Source: Kuschelorhynchus macadamiae
Lineage: Eukaryota; Arthropoda; Insecta; Coleoptera; Curculionidae
Assembly: GCA_030620095.1 (NCBI GenBank)
Contig: JAUTXW010000539.1
Location: 1-64,000, forward strand
Length of the DNA: 64,000 nt
Direction of reading: 5' to 3'
Both the position numbers and the translations under genes were made by a program. The notes beneath the pieces are model-generated. The model saw only the letters and a program-made list of their open reading frames with translations, searched no databases and was not told where the DNA came from. Positions 33,163 to 44,925 of this stretch are shown here, piece after piece (the first letter of the stretch is position 1; each line of letters starts with the position of its first letter).

Positions 33163-34350
33163 GTTATGGGACGTGTCACTTCCTATGCGCTGTCACTCGC
33201 TGCATCCGATATGCCCTCATTCAGTAGACACATGCTAAGATCCCAACTGTTGCCTTTTTATTTATGTTTATTCTCAGGTGGTTGCCGTTTAAATTATAAA
33301 CCAATCAGTGATCTTTTTCTTGCCCTGCAATCCCTATTTTAAATCATTCCGAGTTTCTCTTGACAACACTGATGTCACCTGGGGCAATCTGACAATGATA
33401 GTTCGGCATCCGAGTTAAGTAAATTCTAGAAGGCGCAACGGAGCTGGTTCCAGGAAGGAACTACTTTTTCACTTCACTTTTCTGGTCTCCTGGAACATCG
33501 AAAGGTCTTCAGCGGGAACTGGGGAAAATAAAATCCAAGTTTTTCTTGGGATTCCATTAATGGGATTTCTCCTCAGTTTCGTACTAATTTACTTGGGGTT
33601 TTGTATTTGTGAATTTTATAATATTTTGTAACCTCCAAGTAATCTCTCTGAGAGAGGATTTTTGGTGCTGAAGTTGAACCAGGTCGCCATTTTCCTGCCA
33701 CGTTGTGAAGAAGTCTTCCTGTCCGGGCCGAAGTAAACCCTATTGAATAGGTAATTTAATTTCATCTATTTTGAAAAGTGTATCCTTTTGAATACTTTTG
33801 GTTTTATATTACGTAATTTGGTAATTTTTGGTCATATACGGAAATTAACTTTTATTCATATAATAATTTTTTTTTGTATGGGGACTGGGGCTAATTTTTA
33901 TAATAAATTTCCTTTTGAATTCCCGATCAAAGGGTTGCAAAAAAAAAGAAAGGAGATTACCGATAGATTGCAAATTAAATTTTTGATAGTCAGTATAGTT
34001 GCTATATTAGTTAATTTCTTTATTATATTTGAGACTCATGCCTTCACCATTAGTATAAATCAGGCAATATTTGTAGTAGCTCACAGAGCTGAAATAAATT
34101 AATAGTTGCAAATGTTTTTTTTATTAATTGGGTTATTAATTAAAATATCTTGCCTAGCTGTTCATTAATTTAATATGACGTAGTTTTTTTTTAATCTATA
34201 GTATTTTGCATTTTTAACTTTGGGATCGTCTGAAAATAATTTGTTGAAAGAAAACTTTATCATGCATGTTTGTTATATTGGGGTTTAAATCTATTTTTGC
34301 AGTTTTTATATTTTATATCGTTATTATTCTGAATTAATTTTGAAAGTTTA
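33163..34350. other. No gene recognised
   Basis: Moderately GC sequence at 33160-33700, then AT-rich. The 104-codon open frame at 33788-34102 is hydrophobic and resembles no family. It could be decayed TE sequence. Confidence 0.4.
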
Positions 34351-34353
34351 TTT

Positions 34354-34650
34354 TTTTTAAGTTTCGCTTCAATGTTGGGTATTCTTCAGGTACATAAGTG
34401 CCTTTAGTTTGGAAAGTTTCTGCTATTTTATATTTTATTTTGCATTTTTTTATTTAGATCGACCGAGATCAGTACATTTTGTATTTATCGATATGTAAAT
34501 TGTTGTATAATATTTTATTATTGCTCTAATGGTTGATTTTTTTTAAATTAAATTTAATTTCTATAATACCTTTTATTGCAAATCGTATTTAATATTATGC
34601 TGGTTTTTATACGTTTCGCTTATATTTTGGTATTCATCAGGGCAGTAAGC
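34354..34650 (-). repeat. Two PLE-type hammerhead-like motifs about 250 bp apart
   Basis: The minus strand at about 34650-34608 reads CCTGATGAATACC...AAGCGAAACGTA, and at about 34390-34354 CCTGAAGAATACCC...GAAGCGAAACTT. Both keep the core-box / stem II / GAAAC order of PLE hammerheads. The cleavage triplet is absent or shortened, so they are probably fossils of PLE terminal repeats. No PLE coding sequence is nearby. Confidence 0.4.
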
Positions 34651-35639
34651 AGTCTTTGTACAGTTTGCGTTCAATTATATTTTTGTTTTCTTTTTGATTA
34701 ATTAGTGTTAATTGAACATACATTTTGACTGCTTTCTTTAAAACACTAAATATGTTAATGTTTTCGGGCTTCGTTCGTGATACGAAAATTTAATAAATAA
34801 AAGATCTCCAGGCCTTAAATTAAATAAAATATTTTTTTCTTAGGAATTTTAAAATTAATTAATGCTTTGAAATTTTATTATTATATTTTGATTCAATTGG
34901 GATGAGGGTAATTTTTTTAGAATATTTTCTTTGCATATGGAATAAAATTAAAAGTTAATATTTTTATTGATTGACTTTTATTTGGGTTATATTTTATTCT
35001 TAATTTTTATGTAATTATTAAAAAATACTAGAAAACCTTTTGTTTTCTTTGGGTCCTAGTACGGGGCTTTAAGGCTCACTTTGACGTGAACGAGTAACGT
35101 TCCGCCCTACCACTTCTAAGGTCCTGTCTACTGGTACACCTTCCACCGGTTGTAGTGACGTATCACGATGGGACGCTTCTCCAATTGGTGAACCTTTTAT
35201 TTCACACTAGTATTGTTTTTTGTTTTGTTTTGGTACAGGTTTTTCCAAAAAAAAAACATTTATTAAATAGATTTTATGGTTTTAGAGTGTGTTTTATTTA
35301 GCTCAAATTTTCTCTTCTTTTTCAGTTTTTTTTAAATAACTTCTTAATTTTAAATTACAATTTTTTTTAAAAGTATCAGGAACAAGTGAGTGCTGAACAC
35401 ATCCAGCGGCTTTTCAATTTAGGCCGTAATAAATTGGTGTCGCTCACCTTTTTAATTTTTTTTTAACTTTTAATATTTTTTCCCACGCCCACTCTCCGTG
35501 ATAAATGAGCTTAGGGCATTGATATTGCACGCTCTGTTGAGTTTCTTTAATTTTCAATTAACTTTGCGAGTTTTTTTTTATTTCAGTAAATTAATAAAAT
35601 AAAATATTTCTTATCTTATTATTAAAAAAAAAATAAGAG
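34651..35639. other. AT-rich sequence, no gene seen
   Basis: Mostly T- and A-rich, with one GC-richer stretch at 35050-35210 that matches nothing else in the window. Confidence 0.4.
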
Positions 35640-36051
35640 CATAGCAATCTTGCACCCTACGGTTATAAACCAGAGCAAGGGTTGCAGATCAACAGCATGG
35701 TTTTGTATCTAGTAGGTCGACTGTACCAAATCGATGTACTATTACACAATACATCTCTGAGAGCCTAGATTCTAATACACAGATTGACATTATTATACGG
35801 ATTTTTCTAAAGCGTTCGATCGTCCTGATCACGGCATTCTACTTACTAAATTATCCAGTTTTGGCTTTTTGGGAGACTTGGTTAAATTTTTGCAAAGTAA
35901 CCTTTTAAGTTGGTCTCAATTTGTACAGTATTGTTGTTATATTTCAGACACTTTTATTGCTACGTCGGGTGTTCCCCAGGGGTCTGTCCTGGGTCTCTTA
36001 CTTTTTAAAATCTTCATAAATGACATCATTATCGGTATGAATAATAATTGA
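35640..36051 (+). pseudogene. LINE RT fragment
   Basis: Degraded frames read QQHGFVSSRST, then SGVPQGSVLGLLLFKIFIND in one 60-codon open piece (35869-36051). These are RT motifs 3 to 5 of a Jockey-type element. It ends 69 bp from the zinc-finger gene exon at 36120, on the opposite strand. Confidence 0.75.
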
Positions 36052-36119
36052 ATATAATCTATCTAGACAAAAGCCTGTGTGTATTTATTTACGAATAGTA
36101 GTAATAATCACACACTTAC

Positions 36120-36278
36120 CCCTCTGAAGTAACTTCTTCATTACCACTTTTAAGGTTGGTTTCCTCATGCTGTGTAGAATATGAGTCATTGAAATTATCC
36201 TCACCAGATGTTTCCTCTTTAACTATAATATCCTCTGTAAGGTCCCCTTCATCAATATATGATTTGCTATCACATTCT
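36120..36278 (-). CDS. Acidic exon 5'b of the minus-strand zinc-finger gene
   Basis: A 159-bp minus-strand exon lies between acceptor GCATTATAG and donor GG|GTAAGT and is open in the phase 2 frame. It encodes ECDSKSYIDEGDLTEDIIVK, then EETSGEDNFNDSYSTQHEE and NEEVTSEG. It has exactly the same length and register as plus-strand exon 5 (47878-48036), and the two align over FN-xx-YS-xxHEE. Acidic IVKEE/IKYE-type segments upstream of finger arrays are common in insect zinc-finger proteins. It probably splices to 22943. Confidence 0.7.
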
Positions 36279-36729
36279 CTATAATGCAAAAACATAGTTT
36301 TGTGTTTATACTCACAAAAAAATATAATAGAAAATGAATAAGAGTTTGAAACATTGATTTGAAAGAAGCGAAAAATTCGTTCTTACACAAGTACTGTCAA
36401 TAAATGTTAAAATATAACCAAATAAGTGGGGGGTGGAAAGGTGTAAAATTTATAACATTGTAAAATAAGAAGACCCATCAAGTTAGCAATCAAAGTATTT
36501 CCAATTTGCTCAAAATTGGTCCTATTCTTTAGTACTTAGTACAAACGTGACAATGAGTTATCATCTCCGATGATCTACCGGAGAAGTATGTGTGCAAAGG
36601 GTCAGGGAATTGTGGATCCCTTTGCACTGCACTTCTCCTCTGCTTGTGCCTTCTTTTACCGGCCCCTTTTTTGCATGTGGTGAACCTCCTTTTAGAAATT
36701 TGGTTACCTTGGCTGCCTGAATTTGATCA

Positions 36730-38030
36730 TATCAGATATTTTTGATGTTATGTCACCTTGGCACTTCTAAAGGACCAGGTCCTGACAATATTCCACCTTC
36801 TTTCCTAAAAGAATGTTCTTTTGCATTGTCCAGACCGCTTTAGCTCATCTTTAACGAGTCTTTGCTGACTGGAGTGTTTCCTAAGTTTGGAAGACTTCAT
36901 CTGTTACTCCTATTTTTAAAAATCAAGGTTGTAGAAACTAGAGGGATATTGAAAAATTTCTCTGATCTCCCAAAATCCTAAAATATTTTTCACTTGTAAC
37001 CAACTTCTTGAGGTCTTTTTGACTTCCCTAAGGCTTTTGATAGAGTTGATCACTTATTGTTAATAGATGAATTATCAGAATATGGGATGCAAGACTCTCT
37101 GCTATCATGCTTGTACTTGTATCTGGTTGGCAGACAGCAGTTTGTAAAAGTTAAGACCTACTTGTCAGATCAGGATATTGTTAAACATCAACAAATGCAA
37201 CTATATACAATACTCCAGAAGGCAATATCCTGGTTTTAATGGATATTATTTAAATGAAGTTAAAGTTGATGGTGAGCTTGGTGTGGTCTTTGATACCAAA
37301 CTCACATTTGTTAGCCACATACAAGCCTGTTGTAATAAGCTCTAAAAATGCTTTGTAAAGCGCCATGCTAGGGATTTTAAAAATATTTTTGAATTAAGAA
37401 CTTTATATGTGGCATTTGTTAGTAGCCACTTGGAAAACAGCACTTCACTTTGGTCTGTCTTCTCATTTCTCTGTTCAGAGAAAGTTTTTGCAGTATATAG
37501 ACTATAAACTGGCTGTTCTGGTTGGTATTATTAATTACTCAGATCGACTTACAATTCTAAACCTCAAGACACTTGAGGAAAGACCTAGATATTTTGATAA
37601 GATGTTTATTTGTAAGCCACATAATCTTGTACTATGTCAACATTCATGTTCCATGCAGAAGTTTAAGAGAAGTTAAAACCTTTCATTGGAGCATCACAGT
37701 ATGCTTTATGGGCAACATAGTTCAATTAATTGTATGATGATATCTGCCCATGAGAGTGAACTTGATATTTTTGGAAGTCGTTTTAATTTGATCCATAATT
37801 ATCTTAAATAAACTGCTCCTTGAGTTTCATAGATGTTTATGGCTGTTGTAAATTTAAATATACTGTTTTAACTTTTATAGATGTGCTTTGTGCAATATTT
37901 CAATTTTATACAATTAACCTAAATTAAGTTAGCTTGTAAGTGACTATATTGTAAATTCTGTAGCACTAAGGTGCAATTGGGTACATCCCTTCTATAAATA
38001 AATAAAGAAAATAAATACAAAAATGCAATA
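36730..38030 (+). pseudogene. Decayed Jockey-type LINE fragment with 3' tail
   Basis: Scattered frames recall KGPGPDNIPPSFLKECSF, VTPIFKNQG, then 37057-37239 (LIDELSEYGMQDSLLSC) and 37407-37676 (QRKFLQYIDYKLA). The tail ends TATAAATAAATAAAGAAAATAAAT. Many stops. It lies in an intron between exons 5'a and 5'b of the minus gene, antisense to it. Confidence 0.7.
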
Positions 38031-38064
38031 TTATTTATATATTATTCTTTATTAATGGACTTAC

Positions 38065-38199
38065 TCATTAAAAGTATCATCTTCATTATCACTCTTAATG
38101 TTGATTTGCTCATGAATTAAAGAATATTTAACATCAATATTCCCCGTAAGGCCTTCTTTATTAATATATGATTCAATGGGTGCCTTATTGTCAAGTTCT
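38065..38199 (-). pseudogene. Duplicated acidic exon 5'a with destroyed splice acceptor
   Basis: A 135-bp minus-strand segment is open in the expected phase: ELDNKAPIESYINKEGLTGN, then IDVKYSLIHEQINIKSDNED, ending GA|GTAAGT. It is a paralogue of the exons at 36120 and 47878. The acceptor reads ATTGTCG|AGAAC where exon 5 of the plus gene has ATTGTAG|AGAAC, so the essential AG became CG. An AG two bases further in would shift the frame. It is probably skipped. Confidence 0.65.
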
Positions 38200-38324
38200 C
38201 GACAATATGAATTAAATTAATTAGTATAAAAAAAAACCTGACTACTTAAAATTAACAGTAAAAAATATTGAACTAGAAAATCAAAGAGTAAAATAAGATA
38301 GAAAATGTCTACCTATATTTAATA

Positions 38325-38530
38325 AATAAATAATCTTTATTGTATGGAACAGAAATGTACATTGCTGATCATTACATACAAAGGTGGAAAGTTCTGCAAA
38401 GCATATTATTTTTTTGTGGCAATAATAAAAGAACAGTAGTAAATCAATAAAAGGGTAAAACGCAACTAAAGACTGAGATGCCTATCTAACACAAAACTGG
38501 TAATTTTCCTTTTAAATGCAGATAGAGTAA
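38325..38530 (-). repeat. LINE 3' tail, minus strand
   Basis: The minus strand ends CATACAATAAAGATTATTTA, a polyadenylation-like and tail-repeat structure typical of Jockey elements. No coding part is recognised. Confidence 0.45.
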
Positions 38531-40585
38531 GTAAATAAATATTAGACAAGTATATGAAACATGTTGATTAATGGAGATACTTTTTTCTGCTTAATTGGGT
38601 ATTCAACCTTAGTTCAATAAAATGGTTTTAATACTTGTACTGTCAAGTTTCCGGACTAATAATCACATTTAGCCAAAAACTATGTCTAAAATTTCAAACT
38701 TTCTTGCAAATTCTCGGACCTGCAGTACAATATGTATCCAACATAATATGATAAAAATAAACCTGGACATTAACCAATTACAATAATACTAGGTATAAAT
38801 AAAATTAAATAAAAAATATATAAAAAAATAAATTAATAAATAGGTGTTGTGGAACAGTGAAAGGACAAAATTCTCCCCTTTATAGAAGTATAGAGACTTT
38901 TAATGACATACCAGAAGGGATTGTTAATGCTAGGAACATTTATCAGTTGTGCCAAAAATGAAAACAGTACTTAAAAAATTAAATGATATATGAAATAGTA
39001 CATGATTTGTATATAAAGAGTAAAAATGTTTACTAAATGTGTAATAAGACTATAATTATAAAGACTGTAAAAATGCTTTGTGATAAATTGGTAAAATGCC
39101 TATGTACCTAATCACACATTATCTGTATACTAATACTGTACATTTTATACCGTGATACCATTATATAAACAAATCATTTCTTTCCTACTTCATATTATCT
39201 TATAGAAAATTCGGTAGAAGTGTGATTAACCATGAATTTTGAAAATTGCTTATTCTTCTTGATGGCATTGCAGATTATACAGGAAATATTTTTCTACTTC
39301 TCCAATTTTGTTTTAATATATCTTAAAATCTGGTTAAACATGTAAATACAAACAAACCCATGTCACTGTCAGATTCTCATATGGTTGCCGAATGTGTATG
39401 TTTAGAATGAAAATAATAATATACAGGATGTTCCATTTAAAAAATATATGATATGTATAATTTTCAACTTTTTGATGATTGTTTAACCTTCTAATTGGAG
39501 GGTAAAATATAATAGGAAACCCAGTACCTTTGAGGGAACAGCTGTTGTTATTAGTTTGATTTACCTAACTTGTTAAGACATTCGATACTTATTTACTCTA
39601 GTGATGTTTGAGATAGTGTTGTTTGACAGAATGGCAAATGCAAGACTTGTTTATTTCTACTGTTATGTTGGTGAATATCATATTTGTTTATTATTAATAT
39701 TTGTCAAGAACAAGATTCTCCAATATAGCATAACTTAATGTTTTTATCTTAAAAAATAAAATACAATACTTAAGAACACTTTGCGAAGAGAGAAAGACAA
39801 TCTATTGTATACATACTTGTAACTTTTCTTCATTTTCTCATTTATTTTTAAATATAAGGGTATTTTATATATTTTTATATTTATATTTTTGGAGATTGAT
39901 ATTTGTTATATGTTTCTAATGATACTAAAAATTTAGTAACTAGCCACTGTTATTTGAATATATCATAAAATATACTAAGTATAAGCTACATGCTAAATAT
40001 TTTTTTTTTGAACCTTGGGCCAACAATCTTAGTATTCTAGGCAAGGACATTAATAAAAATTATTAAACATCTAGGAAACCCACTAGAAAAGGATAAACAC
40101 ATAAAAAAAATTGGATATTAAAGTAATGCCCAAATTCTTTTTTTTAATTTTATTTGACGGGATTACCTTACTCTAAGACCTTAAAATGGCCGAAACAACA
40201 GAATATTGACCATTCAAATATATAGAGAAATAGAACATTAAACTGATAACAATAATAAATAAAAATCAGAAAAATTTTAAAATCAGACAATGTGCAGTCA
40301 TATTATAACTATTCAAAACATGAAGGGTTCTATCGATGGGAGAATATACATTGAGTTCGAACAAGGACAGCAGGCTGTCAGTTATACCTTCAGTGACAAT
40401 AGATTCAGCCTATGCAATATATCACTTCTGTAAACTTGTCAAATCCAATACTAAATTTATAAGATAAAAGATGGAAAATAACTTAACATGTTAATAGTAA
40501 AGGAGTTTACTGATAAAAGATGGAAAATCCTCAAAGTTCTCACTATAAACAAACACATAAACAGATTATCAAAAAAATAACTTAC
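38531..40585. other. Intronic AT-rich sequence, no gene seen
   Basis: One mariner-type end motif (ACAGGATGTTCCATTTAAAA) at about 39424. Otherwise no coding or repeat structure recognised. Confidence 0.5.
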
Positions 40586-40675
40586 AAATTTTCCTCTTCA
40601 GATTTTACATCCACATTTTCCCACTTATTGGAAAAGTATTCATCTGAATTACTGCCAACTTCATTCTTAGCTATG
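40586..40675 (-). CDS. Acidic exon 4' of the minus-strand zinc-finger gene
   Basis: 90 bp, acceptor ATTTCCAG, first base C, donor TT|GTAAGT. Encodes IAKNEVGSNSDEYFSNKWEN followed by VDVKSEEENL. Paralogous to 46789-46893 (shared first codon ATA, SDEYF/TDEYF, VKSEE/IKTED). Phase 2 at both ends. Confidence 0.7.
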
Positions 40676-40763
40676 CTGGAAATAATTAATATGCTAATAT
40701 TTTTTTTCTACTATACAAAGTTCTTACATAGATACTTTAGAAAATTATGTTATGTATACATAC

Positions 40764-40832
40764 TCATCAGAATCATTTAGTTCCTCGTGTTTAAGACTTA
40801 TATCTTCTTGCTTAACAACAGATTTTCTCTCT
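40764..40832 (-). CDS. Acidic exon 3' of the minus-strand zinc-finger gene
   Basis: 69 bp, acceptor TTTTTAG, donor GA|GTATGT. Encodes ERKSVVKQEDISLKHEELND. Paralogous to 46624-46719 (shared KQED). The intron to the next exon is 88 bp, close to the 69 bp of the plus gene. Phase 2 at both ends. VKQED is a sumoylation-like motif. Confidence 0.7.
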
Positions 40833-42358
40833 CTAAAAATAAAAAAATATATAGTGACAAGTATAAAATAAGTACACTTCCAATTTAAAACTGTTCTAGT
40901 ATTTTAATTGCACATATTTGAGCTCCTCACTTTAAATGTTATTCCTTACTGTATAGTTGTCACTGTAATCTTCTGATGGTGACCATTGTTTTACTTAATT
41001 TTATCATTAAGGTATAAAAGGTTGTGCTCTGGTGTTTGTATTCTTTACTGTTTTCACTATGTTTTAACACCAATTTTTAAACTGTTTGAACTATATGAAA
41101 AAAAAATTAATTTATTTTTTTATCTTTGTATAGTCTACTCAATTCAGTAAACAAGATTTTTTAAATCAAAATAAAACTGGCATGTCTGTAAATAAATAAA
41201 TAAATAAAACTGAATACTTATATACATATATAATGGCCCATATTGATCAAAAATCTCATATATAACGATTGGTCTATTCCTTGCCAATTTTGAGAAAAAA
41301 AAGTTGTTTTTATATTATTTAATTTTGAGCACAACTTTAATACTTTTATTTATCTTAATGTGTAAAAAAATGCAATTAAAATATCTTCACTATCTAAATT
41401 TAGAGAAAAAGAAGCGCATTGAAAAGACAATTTTTACCTTAATAACACCTTACAAAAATCAGCAACATAGTTTATTGTAAAAGGAATTAAAAATGGTTCA
41501 ATGTTCAGTGCAGCAAGACAAACAGTTTTCTTATTTTTCTTAACCTACTTTTTAAACTGTTTACAAATGAAGAACACAATGTGAAGAAAACACATTATTT
41601 AATAAGCTCAAAAAAAATTGGCCTTATAGTACCTGTGCTTTAATTTTTTATAAACTTTTTTCTGTTGAGCAATAAATTAGAATTTTGTTTGAAAACTAAC
41701 AAACTAAAATAGATATCTGTAGTCTTGCAGTTAATAATTATTTCTTGATCTAAAAAAATTGCTTGGACAAGTCCCTGACCCTTGCTTTGCAAAAAACTAA
41801 TTTTTTTTATGAACACAATCTTTATAAGCTTATACAATAATTCTTTTACAATTTTTTTCTCAAATCAGTGCTTGAAGCACTGGCCTCAAGAATTATGTAA
41901 ACAAAGCTAGTTAACAGTGTTGGACTTATTTCTAATGAGATACTAAATGTAATTTGACTAGTTTGATAAATGTATTATATTTTTTTGTTATTTTTAAGAC
42001 TTTCTAGGATTTTATTGAAGGATTTTGATGCTTGTACAATGGGGTTCTTTTTTTTTTCTATATTTATTTGTTTTAAAAATAATTAAAATAGATATTTCTG
42101 GATTTAGTATCACGAATATGGATTCTGTTAGTTATTTGAATATCTACATTACATCTTTGATAGTTGTTTAAAATTTTGTACATGAGTTTTACTTGTTCTA
42201 ATTCTAAAAGTGTCTGTAATTTTGGTATTTCTAATTATTTATTTAAATGTTATATGAACCCACTTTTCTGTAAATATTACATGGTAAATAAAAGTGATCG
42301 GTCCCCTGTTACCCAGAATACCTTTTTTTATTATATATTTTATAGAAATAAAACTTAC
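40833..42358. other. AT-rich intronic sequence, no confident gene
   Basis: A short minus-strand open segment near 41440-41535 ends at a donor-like AG|GTAAAA but has no phase-compatible acceptor. Nothing else is recognised. Confidence 0.45.
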
Positions 42359-42479
42359 TCAAGACAAAAATCCCTGTCTTCATTCCCTAAGAGAGATTTT
42401 GACAAACTTGGACTACTTAACATGTTTAATTACACTTGGCAATCTTTTAGGAGAAACATTAGTGCCATTACTGGTGTAG
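42359..42479 (-). pseudogene. Decayed exon 2' of the minus-strand zinc-finger gene
   Basis: Acceptor AATAAACCAG and donor GA|GTAAGT are intact. Inside, YTSNGTNVSPKRLPSVIKHV matches the plus-gene exon 2 around LKRLPNIVK. The end LLGNEDRDFCLE matches ILLMSKVGHNSCINE but in another frame. The 121-bp length breaks the phase rule, and a TAG follows KHVK. The minus-strand gene therefore lacks a good exon 2, or starts elsewhere. Confidence 0.5.
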
Positions 42480-43145
42480 CTGGTTTATTACATTGTTTTC
42501 TAAACACAATTTAATTGGATATTTTTGGATTTATTCATGTTCAACTTTGTGTATGCCACTTTTTCTAAATTTGTAATTTAAACTATAACATATATTGGCC
42601 AGCGGCATGAAAAAGAGAAGTCAACTTATATAACATATAAAATTAAAACAATAAAAGAAAATGTAATGTTGTATATAAACAAATCTGAGAAACACCATAT
42701 GACACTAATAAACCCAAAGTCAATTTTCAATTTCAATTTCAATCTATGTTTTTGGCACTGCACTTCGCAACTTGCCAGATTCTCTCCGTCCGGGGCTTAT
42801 TTAGAGCTGGAGCGACCCTTCCAGATAATTTACACCATATTCCGGTTTGGAGACGTTGTCGGTGGTATGTCCGGATGGCGAGCTCTGAGCTCTCGGTCAT
42901 CCGTGTATTTCAATATCTTTAAATTTGTCTTTCTTTATAGACACTTCTAATGCATCTTGGCTTCCACTAGATGCCCCTTGAGAGTACTACTGATCTCACA
43001 AGATGACTTTTTCTTTCAAGCTATCCCCTTACCCCTCTCACTCCCGCCACATAGTGGCCATTACGCTAATATTTTTTGTAGAACTGCGGCAGACGAAGGG
43101 GATAGAATGCAGAAATAACTAGACCACACAGGTTCACAGCGTTGG

Positions 43146-43281
43146 CTCCCTTTCTAGCGGGGTCGTTAGTTTCCACACTGAGCGTTTGAGTCTCCCGTTT
43201 CCCCCCGAAATAAAGCAGCAGATCCGAACACGTGGAACCACTTATGTTAATAACACAGATGTCTGCCCTCGACGAATTTAC
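43146..43281. repeat. 135-bp repeat, upstream copy
   Basis: Directly repeated at 44115-44252 with about 80% identity by eye; shared blocks include CTGAGCGTTTGAGTCTC and GAACACGTGGAACCACTTA. GC-richer than its surroundings. The second copy sits immediately upstream of the TATA box of the plus-strand gene. Confidence 0.75.
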
Positions 43282-44114
43282 AACCTTCGAATTGTTGGCT
43301 ACATTTGATATTAAATAGTGAATAACTAGCAAATAAACATTTGAAACAAAAACATCTTGTTGGCGTTGGCAATTAGTAGACGTAAAAACCGTTCGGAAGT
43401 GTGATGCAAAATCGTCATTTTTGGTTTTGTAAAAAGTTATACTTATTACTTAGGTGTTTAGATTTACTCACATTTTGAATATAAATAAGCAAATGGGTTC
43501 TGAATCAAATTAAGCAGCTTTAGATTTATTGTTGCTATATTACGAAACCATTATCCGTTTTAATTTTCAATATATAGTATAGGCAAAATGAAAGCAGAAC
43601 TTTATAATACTGTTTTTTATTAATTATACATTTTGCCGAATAAAATTTAAAAAAAAGTCAACGATTGAACGAATCCCCGTTCACTCCCGGATCGAAACCG
43701 TCACTAATTTCCAATACCATGTGGTGCCAATACGGACAGAATAAATTCCTAGAAAAACTAAGAATCTTTACATATGCGGCAATTAGATTCTTTCTAGAGC
43801 GGAGATTATCCGTTTCATCTTAAACATCAAATACAAAAACAAAGAAAAATTAGATATTACTATTTTAGCAGTTCATAATTAGATATGGTTTTATTATTGG
43901 AGTGTTTTTTTAGTTGAATATTTAATCAATTTATTACAAAATTACTGATTCAAGAAAAAGAAAAATGTCACAAACTGTGTTATAGTATTGATTTATGTGG
44001 TTTTTGTGTAATATAACGTTATCAATTGGCAAATATGAAATTTGTGTAATTTTGGTATTTTAATTGTGTATTCAATCTTTTTTTTTATAAAAATTACTAA
44101 AGGAAAGCGCCTGC

Positions 44115-44252
44115 TCCCTTTGTTGAGGGGTCATTAGTTTCCGCTCTGAGCGTTTGAGTCTCTTGTATCCCCCCGGAGCAACACAGCAAAACCGAACACG
44201 TGGAACCACTTACATTAAGAACACAGAGCTCTGTCCTCTACGAGGCGGTTCG
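44115..44252. repeat. 135-bp repeat, promoter-proximal copy
   Basis: Second direct copy of 43146-43281, ending about 20 bp before TATATAAG at 44271. It contains an E-box-like CACGTG. Confidence 0.75.
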
Positions 44253-44270
44253 AGAGACTCAGAAACTGTG

Positions 44271-44310
44271 TATATAAGATTGTGAATTTTGACTGCGTGT
44301 TTTTTCAGAA
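44271..44310 (+). promoter_or_regulatory. Core promoter of the plus-strand zinc-finger gene
   Basis: TATATAAG (44271-44278) is followed by TTCAGAAAC at about 44304, an initiator-like TCAG. The first ATG is at 44330. Confidence 0.5.
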
Positions 44311-44329
44311 ACAGAACGCCGGCGAAAAA

Positions 44330-44376
44330 ATGTGTCTTCAGGATCCCAAAATCTACACGTGTACCAAAACAGCCAG
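44330..44376 (+). CDS. Plus-strand zinc-finger gene exon 1
   Basis: The short first coding exon reads MCLQDPKIYTCTKTA and ends CAG|GTGAGG, phase 2. It fits the phase-2 start of exon 2, giving TKTA-S-KPILFD. The start was chosen because it follows a TATA/initiator pair and no earlier ATG exists in the leader. A sequence very like its leader recurs at 44431-44457 in intron 1. Confidence 0.5.
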
Positions 44377-44925
44377 GTGAGGGAGGCTATACTGCATAAT
44401 TTCTGTTCATTTTGAAAGCGTATATCTTAGAAACCGAACGCCGCCAAGAAAATGCTATTACTAAACACTAAAAAGTCTTGAGATCAGCGTATTAACAAAT
44501 TATTAAAAAAGTTTGTGCGTAAGAGTTAAGGAAAGTCTAAAAATACGAAAACCTTGATGCTTTGAAGAAATATTAAACACTATTTTGAAAATTGAATTAA
44601 AATACAAATATGGGATAAGCTGGCAAGTTGCCTTTGATCAGTGCTAAGTATCCTTTTCTTCAAATTTACTTCGATGCCCGATGCTAAAAGGCAGAGAACA
44701 GTATTCAGAAGAGAAAGAGTTAGTTCTGGTCATTTTTGTGTTTATTTGAAATTTTTGAATATATTCTGCCAAATTTATAACTTCGAAAGTGCCATTGGTC
44801 ATCAATAAAGTTTTTAATCCAAATAATAAGAGAAATTCTCAGAAACTTGGAATACTTGTTCAAAATATTGAAAAATACAGAACAATTACCTAAGGAAAAA
44901 AATAGGAACAAATACTCATGCCCAG

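Noticed and set aside
33788..34102. 104-codon plus-strand frame
   Set aside because: Hydrophobic, AT-driven composition. No motif, no promoter and no splice signals convincingly linked.
33163..35639. LTR retrotransposon
   Set aside because: No pair of direct terminal repeats, primer-binding site, or gag/pol motif could be found. The GC-richer blocks at 33.2-33.7 and 35.05-35.2 kb do not match each other.
41435..41540. Possible extra exon of the minus-strand zinc-finger gene (ALNIEPFLIPFTINYVADF)
   Set aside because: It has a donor-like end in phase 2 but no phase-compatible acceptor, no ATG and no counterpart in the plus-strand paralogue. Probably chance.
43066..43332. 88-codon minus-strand frame between the divergent genes
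   Set aside because: Overlaps the 135-bp direct repeat, has no family resemblance and no splice context.
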